Shown: positions 17,546-25,180 of the stretch, piece by piece
How the letters are laid out: every line of letters starts with the position of its first letter
Numbering within the stretch: the first letter of the stretch is position 1
Source of the DNA: an uncultured Lachnospiraceae bacterium
Lineage (GTDB): Bacteria; Bacillota; Clostridia; Lachnospirales; Lachnospiraceae
Direction of reading: 5' to 3'
Length of the DNA: 64,000 nucleotides
Assembly: GCA_944380065.1 (NCBI GenBank)
Contig: CALWGM010000093.1
Coordinates: forward strand, 1-64,000
Made by a program: the position numbers and the translations under genes
Notes under the pieces: model-generated
Databases searched by the model: none
Told to the model about the DNA's origin: nothing
The model's input: only the letters and a program-made list of their open reading frames with translations

Positions 17546-18451
17546 CTAACCGTTCACCCTGTTTTTCTTCTGCGCTCTCGATCCGGCAATGATCTCCGTG
17601 ATCTCCTGTGTGATGGCCGCCTGTCTGGTGCTGTTGTAGGTCCGCCCCAATTTGTCGATCATCTCCTGGGCGTTCCTGGACGCGCCGTCCATGGCCATCA
17701 TCCTGTCATTCAGCTCCGCGCAGTAGCTGTCTGTCAGGGCACTGAAAATAATTCCCTGCATGGTCAGCGGCGCGATCTGGTTAAACACCGCCGCGGGATC
17801 CGGGAAGAAGGTTTCCTCCGAAATCCTTGCTGCCGTATGCTGGTGGAACCATTTCCGGGACAGAGGAAACATCTTAAGCATCGATACCTCGGATACCAGT
17901 GCATTTTTCATATGTGTATAAATGACATAGATCTCCTGGATCTCCCCTGCCTGGAATTCCTCCAGCAGGTCCGTCGTAATACTCCTGGCTCTTGACAGGC
18001 TGGGATTCTGGGCAGAGTAGAAGAAATGATCCCGCATATCCACCTGTTTTTTCTGGAAATAATGCAGTCCCACCTGCCCCACCACAAAAAGCCTGGAACC
18101 CGGATGCTGTTTCAGCTCCTCCTCCGCTTTTTTCAGGACGTTCAGGTTATAAGCGCCTGCCAGCCCTTTGTCTGCCGTGACAATGAGATACGCATGTCTG
18201 TGTCCGTTTTTCTTCCGCTCCGCCGCCTGTCTGGCGTCCTTTGCTTCCAGATACGGATGGTCCAGCTCCGGCATGCAGGCCAGCACGTCGCCGATGGTAT
18301 CCCGCACCGCCTCAAAATAAGCGTCTACCTGCGCCACATGCTTTCTGACCTTCTGCAGCTTGGAGGAAGCGATCAGATACATGGCATTCGTAATCTTCAT
18401 GGTGTCCCGGATCCCATTCATGTGGGCCAGGATCTCTCTACTGTTTGCCAT
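17546..18451 (-). CDS. atpG: F1 ATP synthase gamma subunit
   Basis: This 301-residue subunit is the central rotor shaft. The N-terminal helix has the typical ITNAMYLIASSKLQK pattern, TADKGLAGAYN is the conserved segment after it, and the C-terminal helix has DGASRNAQEMIDKLGRTYN followed by RQAAITQEITEI. Its start overlaps the end of atpA by 14 bases, so translation is coupled. Nothing is missing relative to the family. Confidence 0.95.
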   Translation of the reverse strand: MANSREILAHMNGIRDTMKITNAMYLIASSKLQKVRKHVAQVDAYFEAVRDTIGDVLACMPELDHPYLEAKDARQAAERKKNGHRHAYLIVTADKGLAGAYNLNVLKKAEEELKQHPGSRLFVVGQVGLHYFQKKQVDMRDHFFYSAQNPSLSRARSITTDLLEEFQAGEIQEIYVIYTHMKNALVSEVSMLKMFPLSRKWFHQHTAARISEETFFPDPAAVFNQIAPLTMQGIIFSALTDSYCAELNDRMMAMDGASRNAQEMIDKLGRTYNSTRQAAITQEITEIIAGSRAQKKNRVNG

Positions 18452-20213
18452 AACCCTTCACCCTCTTATATTCGTCCAGTGCCTCTAAAATGGCGGCTTT
18501 TTCTTCATCCTGGATCATGCCGTTTTCCGCGATCTGATCCAGAAGCTCCGCATGCCCGCTCTCCATCCACTCATAAAAGCTGTCCACAAACTCTTTGACC
18601 TGCGCTTTCGGAATATCGATCAGCTTATGGCTGGTGGCGATGCACAAAACCACGACCTGGTGCACCATGGACATCGGATGGTACAGGGGCTGCTTTAAAA
18701 TCTCCATCAGCTGCTCGCCATATGTAATCTGGTTTCTGGTATCTTCATCCAGATCCGAGCTGAACTGGGCAAAGGACTCGATCTCTTTATACTGAGCCAG
18801 GTCGATACGCAGGGTACCGCTGACTTTTTTCATTGCTTTGGTCTGCGCCGCGCCGCCCACACGGGATACGGACAGACCCACGTTGACAGCAGGACGGTTG
18901 CCTGCATGGAACAGGTCGGTCTCCAGGAAAATCTGTCCGTCTGTGATGGAAATCACGTTCGTGGGAATGTAGGATGATACGTCCCCGCCCTGGGTCTCAA
19001 TGATCGGCAGGGCAGTGATGGAACCGCCGCCGTGGGCGTCATCCATATGGCTGGCCCGCTCCAGCAGCCTGGAGTGGAGATAGAAAACATCTCCGGGGTA
19101 AGCCTCACGTCCCGGGGAACGCTCCAGCAGCAGGGACAGCGCGCGGTATGCCACCGCATGCTTGGAAAGGTCGTCGTAAATAATCAGTACATCCTTTCCC
19201 TGATCCATGAAAAACTCCGCAATCGCCACGCCGGAATACGGAGCCAGGTACTGCAGGGCCGCCGAATCGCTGGCCGTTGCCGCCACCACGACACTGTAGT
19301 CCATGGCATGATGCCGTTTCAGGTTCGCCACCACCTGCGCGATGGAGGAAGCCTTCTGCCCGATGGCCACATAGACGCAGATCACATCCTTGCCTCTCTG
19401 GTTGATGATCGTGTCCAGGGCAATGGATGTCTTTCCGGTCTGGCGGTCGCCGATGATCAGCTCACGCTGGCCTCTTCCGATGGGGAACATGGCGTCGATG
19501 GCCAGGATACCGGTCTCCATGGGTTTGTTGACCGGCTGGCGCTCAATGACGCCGGGGGCTTTCTTCTCAATCACATACCAGTCCTCTGCCGGGATCTCGC
19601 CCTCGCCGTCAATCGGGGCTCCCAGCACATCCACAACCCTGCCCAGGATCCCGCTGCCCACAGGAATACCTGCCCGGCGTTTCGTGCGGATCACCTTGCC
19701 GCCCACCTCCAGATCCTGCTCGTCGCCCAGCGACAGGCAAAGAATCTTCTCTTCATCAATATTCTGGACCAGACCCTTGGTTCCGTTTTCAAAGAGTACG
19801 ATTTCGCCGTACACGGCCCGGGAGATCCCGGACACGGATACGATCCCGTCATGGAGGCTTAAGATCCTGCCTCCCTCTTCCTCGTTAAATTCGCCTTCAA
19901 AGCCGCTGATATCACTCTTTAATACCGAGATGATATCGTTGACTCCCTGCTCCTTTTCCAGATTCTTCTCCAGATTATCAAACGCGCGTTTTACGGTATT
20001 GTCAATGATGCGGTCGCCCACCTGCAGAATATATCCGCCCAGAAGGTCGTCCCTCTGTTCTTCCCGCAGAATCACCTCTGTCGCATGATAATCCTTTTTC
20101 AGCATCTCCTTCAGCTGCGTCAGCTTTTCCTCATCCGGCCGCACCGCATAGCTGATGGTCGCCTTCAGGATCCTGTAATCCTCAAAATACTGCTCTGCAT
20201 AACGATTACTCAT
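18438..20213 (-). CDS. atpA: F1 ATP synthase alpha subunit with delta C-terminal domain fused at its N-terminus
   Basis: This 591-residue protein is about 90 residues longer than a normal alpha. Residues about 91-591 are a complete alpha: N-terminal DISGFEGEF, P-loop GDRQTGKT at 255-262 and the arginine finger SVSRVGGAAQ. Residues about 14-88 instead match the C-terminal half of subunit delta, including LLGGYILQVGDRIIDNTVKR. The operon has no separate atpH, and the helical N-terminal domain of delta is absent. I chose the ATG at 20213, which has an AGGTG ribosome binding site eight bases away, over a GTG at 20222. The start overlaps the end of atpF by eight bases. There is no frameshift and no in-frame start codon near the junction. 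Confidence 0.92.
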   Translation of the reverse strand: MSNRYAEQYFEDYRILKATISYAVRPDEEKLTQLKEMLKKDYHATEVILREEQRDDLLGGYILQVGDRIIDNTVKRAFDNLEKNLEKEQGVNDIISVLKSDISGFEGEFNEEEGGRILSLHDGIVSVSGISRAVYGEIVLFENGTKGLVQNIDEEKILCLSLGDEQDLEVGGKVIRTKRRAGIPVGSGILGRVVDVLGAPIDGEGEIPAEDWYVIEKKAPGVIERQPVNKPMETGILAIDAMFPIGRGQRELIIGDRQTGKTSIALDTIINQRGKDVICVYVAIGQKASSIAQVVANLKRHHAMDYSVVVAATASDSAALQYLAPYSGVAIAEFFMDQGKDVLIIYDDLSKHAVAYRALSLLLERSPGREAYPGDVFYLHSRLLERASHMDDAHGGGSITALPIIETQGGDVSSYIPTNVISITDGQIFLETDLFHAGNRPAVNVGLSVSRVGGAAQTKAMKKVSGTLRIDLAQYKEIESFAQFSSDLDEDTRNQITYGEQLMEILKQPLYHPMSMVHQVVVLCIATSHKLIDIPKAQVKEFVDSFYEWMESGHAELLDQIAENGMIQDEEKAAILEALDEYKRVKGYGKQ

Positions 20214-20694
20214 TTGCTTCACCTGCCTTATTTAATAATTGATCAAACAGGTGCTCCTCTTCCTCCGGGTTCACATAAATGCCGGCCAGCTTTTTCGCCG
20301 CCGACAGAGTAAGACCTGTAATTTCTTTTCTGGATTCCTCAAGCATCTGGTCTCTTTCCTTTTGCGCCTGCTTCCTGGAATCCGCAAGAATGCCGTCCGC
20401 CTCGGATTTGGCCTGTGCAATCAGCTTCTGATTCTTCATCTCCGCTTCTTTCAGGATTGCTTCCGCCTGCTTCCTGGCATTGTCACCGGAAGCCTGCAGA
20501 TATGCCTCCGCCTCTTCTAATTTCTTCGCGGCACTCTCTTCTCTGTCTTTTGCACTGTCTATCTGTTCGCTGATCATCTTTTTCCGCTCATCGATCACCT
20601 TCTGGATCGGTTTGAACAGGAAAATCCGCATAAGGACCACTAAAATGATCAGGTTGATCACAGTCCAGACAATGCCCGAATTCAATTCAAGCAT
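20206..20694 (-). CDS. atpF: F0 ATP synthase b subunit
   Basis: This 162-residue protein is the peripheral stalk that joins the membrane sector to F1. One N-terminal membrane helix (about residues 8-27, IVWTVINLIILVVLMRIFLF) is followed by a long charged coiled coil rich in Lys, Glu and Ala. It is not fused to delta, unlike the mycobacterial b-delta protein. The GGAGG ribosome binding site is normal. Its C-terminus would bind the delta domain that is carried here on alpha. Confidence 0.93.
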   Translation of the reverse strand: MLELNSGIVWTVINLIILVVLMRIFLFKPIQKVIDERKKMISEQIDSAKDREESAAKKLEEAEAYLQASGDNARKQAEAILKEAEMKNQKLIAQAKSEADGILADSRKQAQKERDQMLEESRKEITGLTLSAAKKLAGIYVNPEEEEHLFDQLLNKAGEANE

Positions 20695-20738
20695 ATCCTG
20701 CCTCCCATTTTACTGAATTTCGTACTCCCGGCTTTTCC

Positions 20739-20963
20739 TTATCCCAGGAACAGGATGATGATCAGGGCGATAACGAAACCGTAAATAGCAGTTGCCTCGG
20801 CAAGAGCCGCACCCAGCAGAAGGGATTTGCTGATCTTGCTCTCCGCTTCCGGCTGTCTGGCAATAGCCTCTACCGCGCCTTTTGTGGCAATACCGATACC
20901 AACACCTGCGCCGACACCTGTGATAACTGCGATTGCTGCTCCGATTGCTACTAATGTTGACAT
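20739..20963 (-). CDS. atpE: F0 ATP synthase c subunit
   Basis: This 74-residue two-helix proteolipid forms the rotor ring. The loop ARQPEAE (35-41) and the ion-carrying Glu56 in ALAEATAIYG are present. Compared with sodium-binding rings such as that of Ilyobacter, the helix-1 glutamine is replaced by Ile23 and the Ser after the carboxylate by Ala57. The sodium motif is thus incomplete and proton coupling is more likely. An AAGGAGG ribosome binding site precedes it. Confidence 0.95.
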   Translation of the reverse strand: MSTLVAIGAAIAVITGVGAGVGIGIATKGAVEAIARQPEAESKISKSLLLGAALAEATAIYGFVIALIIILFLG

Positions 20964-20983
20964 AATAAAGTTTCCTCCTTACG

Positions 20984-21670
20984 CTATTCCATAGCTTCTT
21001 TCATAAATAATGATGTTAAAAATACAAATACATAGGTCTGGATCAGACCATCAAAAATATCAAAATACAGACTGAGCGGTACCGGCACGACAGCCGGGAC
21101 AATGATCTTGATCAGTTCCATGACAACGAACGATCCCAGTACATTTCCGAACAACCGCATACAAAGCGATAACGGCCGGATACCAAGTTCCAGTATATTC
21201 ATCGGAACCATGATAGCCATAGGCTGGGCGAAGCTTTTAAAAAAGCCTTTTACCCCCTTCCTGCGCAAACCTGAATACTCAATGAGCACAATGCTCATCA
21301 GCGCCAGCGCCGCGGTCACATTCAGATCCTTGGTGGGCGGCTTAAAACCAAGCAGCCCGATCAGGTTGGCGCACCCGATATAGAGCGCCACGGTGGCAAG
21401 ATAGGGAACATATTTTTTTCCGGCTTCTCCTAAAATCCCCTCAAAAAAGCCATTCAGCTTTTCCACTGCAAATTCCAGCAAAATCTGCCGTTTTCCCGTA
21501 GGTATCACTTTCAGGTTCCTGGTCAGGAGAATGGCCGCAACCACTAAGATTGCCATAATCACCCATGTAACCACCACAGATTCCGGAACAGGGATTCCGC
21601 CGAAAATCGGTATAGTGAAGACTGTTTCCACATTCAGCTTCGCCATCAGCTCTTCGGACAAATTGCCCAT
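20984..21670 (-). CDS. atpB: F0 ATP synthase a subunit
   Basis: This 228-residue multi-pass membrane protein provides the ion half-channels next to the c ring. The essential arginine is Arg172 in SLCMRLFGN, and the family's NLIGLLG segment lies near residue 102. It is the first gene of the operon, and no atpI precedes it. A GAGG-type ribosome binding site precedes the ATG. I see no clear sigma-A promoter in the T/A-rich 213 bases between it and the divergent LysR gene. Confidence 0.94.
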   Translation of the reverse strand: MGNLSEELMAKLNVETVFTIPIFGGIPVPESVVVTWVIMAILVVAAILLTRNLKVIPTGKRQILLEFAVEKLNGFFEGILGEAGKKYVPYLATVALYIGCANLIGLLGFKPPTKDLNVTAALALMSIVLIEYSGLRRKGVKGFFKSFAQPMAIMVPMNILELGIRPLSLCMRLFGNVLGSFVVMELIKIIVPAVVPVPLSLYFDIFDGLIQTYVFVFLTSLFMKEAME

Positions 21671-21883
21671 ATTACTCCACCTCTTTTACGTTCATTATTT
21701 TCAGATTTTTCTTTTGTGTCCTTCCCTCACTTTCCTTATTTTTTTCTGCTTTTCTTTTGTACTCTATTTTTACGGTGCTATTTTACTACTGGAATTGTTG
21801 TTTGAGAATTAGAAATATGTTATTATTAATAAAATATCTGTATTAATCGCGGATATGCATTGATAAATAAAGGAGAAAAAAAC

Positions 21884-22807
21884 ATGACGATATTTCAGAT
21901 TGAATGCTTTTTGACTGTAGCGGAATTTTTAAACTTTGCCAAGGCCGCGGAACAGATGAATATTTCCCAGCCCGCCATTACCCGGCAGATCCAGTCCCTG
22001 GAAAACGAATTAGGCGGCAAGCTGTTCCAGCGCAGTACCCGGGTGGTCCGCCTGACAGAAAACGGACACGTCTTCAAGGTAGAGGCACAGACCATCGTGG
22101 CGGCCGCCCGCCGCTCCATCCGCCGTTTTTCCATGAATGATAAAGAGGAAATCCAGGATTTTGATATCGGCTGCTCCAACTCCCTGCAGCTGCAGCTTTT
22201 AGAGAATATCCTTCCGCAGCTGCGGGAACTCCATCCCAACATCCATCCCCGGCTGCATATTATGCGGGAACCCTATTTTACCGAACAGTTAGAGGAGGAA
22301 AATATTGACATTGCCATCGGTTTTCAGGTGGCCCACATAAACAGCTCCCTGCAGTACAGGGAGCTGCGCAAAGCGCCGTTCACCTGTATCTGCAGGGAGG
22401 ACTGTCCGCTGGCCAGTCTGGAAACCGTCGGCTGGAAAGACTTCGACCCGTTTCCCATGGTTCTCCTCAGCCTGGGCACCGCCCCGCAGACCGTAATCAG
22501 CGGACAGCGGCTGTGGGCCAGCAAGAAAAAGCCTTCCCAGCTTTATTTTTCCCGTTCCATTGAGAGTATGCTCCTCCTGGTCAAAACAGGTTTCGGCATC
22601 ACGCTCCTGCCGGATATTTACACGCCCCAGGACAGCGTCCTGAAAAAAATTCCGCTCTCCGGCAGTGAACGCTTTTCCTTCGGCCTTTATTATAAGACGC
22701 TCGGGAAGCCTTATATGAAAGATTTCATCCGCCTGCTCACCGCGCAGTTTTCTTCTGAAACCGCGCAGACCCCGCCAGACGGCGGCGCGCCAGATCCAGC
22801 AGAATGA
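21884..22807 (+). CDS. LysR-family transcriptional regulator
   Basis: This 307-residue regulator has an N-terminal helix-turn-helix (FLNFAKAAEQMNISQPAITRQ, about residues 15-36) and an effector-binding domain from about residue 90 to 290. The frame is open from 21860, but the ATG at 21884 has an AAAGGAG ribosome binding site and matches the family's N-terminus. It is divergent from the ATP synthase operon, and its end overlaps the convergent P-type ATPase gene by 71 bases. The short Pro/Gly-rich tail (PPDGGAPDPAE) lies in that overlap. The target genes are not evident. The palindrome TTATTAATAA at 21823-21832 could be its own site. Confidence 0.9.
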   Translation: MTIFQIECFLTVAEFLNFAKAAEQMNISQPAITRQIQSLENELGGKLFQRSTRVVRLTENGHVFKVEAQTIVAAARRSIRRFSMNDKEEIQDFDIGCSNSLQLQLLENILPQLRELHPNIHPRLHIMREPYFTEQLEEENIDIAIGFQVAHINSSLQYRELRKAPFTCICREDCPLASLETVGWKDFDPFPMVLLSLGTAPQTVISGQRLWASKKKPSQLYFSRSIESMLLLVKTGFGITLLPDIYTPQDSVLKKIPLSGSERFSFGLYYKTLGKPYMKDFIRLLTAQFSSETAQTPPDGGAPDPAE

Positions 22808-25064
22808 TCACCACCAGGCAGATCACAATGCCGGCGAAAATAAACTGACCCATGGAGGCGCTGATGGGATTTACCTCAAACAGCTCCGGCAGGATCTTCA
22901 GCGCCAGGAAGGTTCCGCCCACCATGGTGATGCACAGGAACGCCCGCAGCGGGTTAAACGGCCAGCAGCTCTTGATCACCGCCGCCATGGAGATCATAAT
23001 CAGCAGCAGATACATCACGGTCTGATTTTCCGTTCCCGCAAACGGCGTCCACAGGCTGAACACGGCGATCATCACTGCCACGGTCACCGCGAACGGGGCG
23101 GCATTGGACAGTGCCGTAGGCAGAAATCTGCCGCGGATCCTCCTGGTATCCGACTCAAAGATCGTAAAGAAGGACGGATATGCTTCGATGCAGGCATCGA
23201 TCAGCGTAATCTGGATCGGGATAAACGGGAACGGCTGGTTGGTAAACAGGCAGAAGAAGGACACCAGCACAGAGTAGATGGTCTTGATAAAGAACACCTG
23301 CGCCGTTCTGGTCACATTATGGATAACCTTCCTTCCCTCCATCACCACCTGGGGCAGGTTCGTAAAGTCGGAATCCAGAAGAACCACCTGGGAAATCTGA
23401 CGGCTGGCATCGCTGCCGTCCGCCACAGCGATGGAGCAGTCTGCCTCCCGCAACGCCAGCAGGTCGTTGACGCCGTCCCCGGTCATGGCCACCTGGTGTC
23501 CCTGCCGCTTCAGCGCCTTCACCAGTTCCTGCTTCTGCCGCGGCGTCACCCGGGCAAAAACTGCGTACTTCTGACAGAGTTCCTCATAATCCACATTTTC
23601 CCCCACCGTGGAAAGGTCGATGGCCTCGTTCCACCGCTGCAGGCCTGCCCGTTTGGCAATCCGTGACACCGTGGTTACATGATCGCCGGAAATGACCTTC
23701 ACATCCACGCCTTCCTGACGGAAAAATTCCAGCGCTTCTTCTGCGTTGGGACGGATGGTATCCTCCAATACGACAGCATAAAGCGGACGGATCCCGGCCG
23801 GAAGATGTTCATCGTCTTCCCAGGCGCCGTTGAGATGTCCGATCACCACCAGACGGTGTCCCTCCTCCATTTCCTTTTCCAGATGTCTGGGAAGCTGACC
23901 CAAAATCCTCTCCGGGGCGCCCACAAAGATGGTTCCGGCCTCCCGGAAGCTGACACAGCCCCACTTCCTTTTCGATGAAAATGAGATTTTTTGTACCGGC
24001 GCATAGACGGCCTCCTCCGGGAACTCCTGCTTCAGCGCCTGGAAGGTGGCGTTGTTGTCGTCACAGGCCGCCATGTAGGCTCTGACCATGGGGTCTGCCG
24101 TCTCCCGGACAGTTTCCCCTAAGGGGATCACCGCGCGCACTTTTAAGTTGCCGTCCGTGATGGTTCCGGTCTTATCCAGACACAGCGTATCCACATGCGC
24201 CAGGGTTTCCAGGGAATAAATATTCTGTACCAGGATCTTCATTTTGGCCAGCCGGATCACGCCCGCCGCCAGAGAAACAGAGATCAGCAGCACCAGCCCC
24301 TTGGGCAGCATGCCCAGAAGCGCAGCTGCGGAAAAAACCACAGATTCATCCAGCGGGGCTCCCCGGAGAACGAACGCCTCCAAAAACAGCAGGACGCCCA
24401 GCGGGATAATCAGGAAGCTGGTAAACCGGGTCACCTTGCGCATGGAGCCCAGCAATTCCGACTGCACCTGTTTTTCCTTTTTAACCTCGTTGGCCAGCTT
24501 TGTGGCATAATTTTCATTGCCCACATGGATGACCCGGGCATATGCTTTCCCGGAGATAACCGAGCTTCCGGAAAAAAGCTCCGCGCCCTTTTCCTTTACA
24601 ATGGCGTCGCTCTCGCCGGTAAGCAGGGATTCATTGACCTCCAGCATGCCTGCCTCCACCACGGCGTCGCTGCAGATCTGGTTGCCGCTCTCCAGCACCA
24701 TCAGGTCATCCTTCACCACTTCTTCCAGCTCCACCGTCAGATCCTGGCTGTCCCTGCGGACACGGACATGGGGCCGGTTCAGAATCGATAATTCATCGAC
24801 TAATTTCTTGGCCTTAAACTCCTGCGCGATCCCGATCACGATGTTCAGCAGGATGATGGCGATAAAGATCATATTCGAATACGCCTTCACCGCGAACAGC
24901 AGTACGGCGATGGCAAAGTTCAGAAAGTTGAACAGCGTCAGCAGGTTTTCCCGTATGATCTGTCCCCTGCTCTTTGTGATCTGCTCAGCCGCGCAGCCTC
25001 CTTCCCCGCGCTCCCGGCGCTCCTGTACTTCACGGGCCGACAGACCCGACAACGGTTCGTTCAT
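22737..25064 (-). CDS. P-type cation-transporting ATPase (CtpE-like)
   Basis: This roughly 775-residue membrane pump moves a cation by phosphorylating Asp297 in CLDKTGT. Other landmarks are TGES at 149-152, the membrane motif GMLPKGL at about 251-257, and the hinge GDGVNDLLALREADCSIA. Paired helices occur before and after TGES, and about six lie in the last 200 residues. The LPKGL motif, without heavy-metal CPC or N-terminal metal domains, fits the CtpE-like group linked to calcium in actinobacteria. The ion here is inference. I chose the ATG at 25064, which has an AAGGAG 11 bases upstream. An ATG at 25181 overlapping the ABC gene's stop would add 39 polar residues. Confidence 0.85.
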   Translation of the reverse strand: MNEPLSGLSAREVQERRERGEGGCAAEQITKSRGQIIRENLLTLFNFLNFAIAVLLFAVKAYSNMIFIAIILLNIVIGIAQEFKAKKLVDELSILNRPHVRVRRDSQDLTVELEEVVKDDLMVLESGNQICSDAVVEAGMLEVNESLLTGESDAIVKEKGAELFSGSSVISGKAYARVIHVGNENYATKLANEVKKEKQVQSELLGSMRKVTRFTSFLIIPLGVLLFLEAFVLRGAPLDESVVFSAAALLGMLPKGLVLLISVSLAAGVIRLAKMKILVQNIYSLETLAHVDTLCLDKTGTITDGNLKVRAVIPLGETVRETADPMVRAYMAACDDNNATFQALKQEFPEEAVYAPVQKISFSSKRKWGCVSFREAGTIFVGAPERILGQLPRHLEKEMEEGHRLVVIGHLNGAWEDDEHLPAGIRPLYAVVLEDTIRPNAEEALEFFRQEGVDVKVISGDHVTTVSRIAKRAGLQRWNEAIDLSTVGENVDYEELCQKYAVFARVTPRQKQELVKALKRQGHQVAMTGDGVNDLLALREADCSIAVADGSDASRQISQVVLLDSDFTNLPQVVMEGRKVIHNVTRTAQVFFIKTIYSVLVSFFCLFTNQPFPFIPIQITLIDACIEAYPSFFTIFESDTRRIRGRFLPTALSNAAPFAVTVAVMIAVFSLWTPFAGTENQTVMYLLLIMISMAAVIKSCWPFNPLRAFLCITMVGGTFLALKILPELFEVNPISASMGQFIFAGIVICLVVIILLDLARRRLAGSARFQKKTAR

Positions 25065-25180
25065 TCCAGTATATTCTCCTTCCCGGGCAGTCTCTGCCCT
25101 TTCCTTTCGGGATCCTTCTCCCGGTCTGTATTGATATGCTTTTTCATCTGTCCTTCCGCCCAAAAACGTCCCGGGCATCA

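Noticed and set aside
20174..20213. A frameshift or deletion error explaining the missing delta subunit
   Set aside because: The frame is continuous, the start has a well-spaced ribosome binding site and overlaps atpF in the usual coupled way. A single-base error could not remove a whole 100-residue domain.
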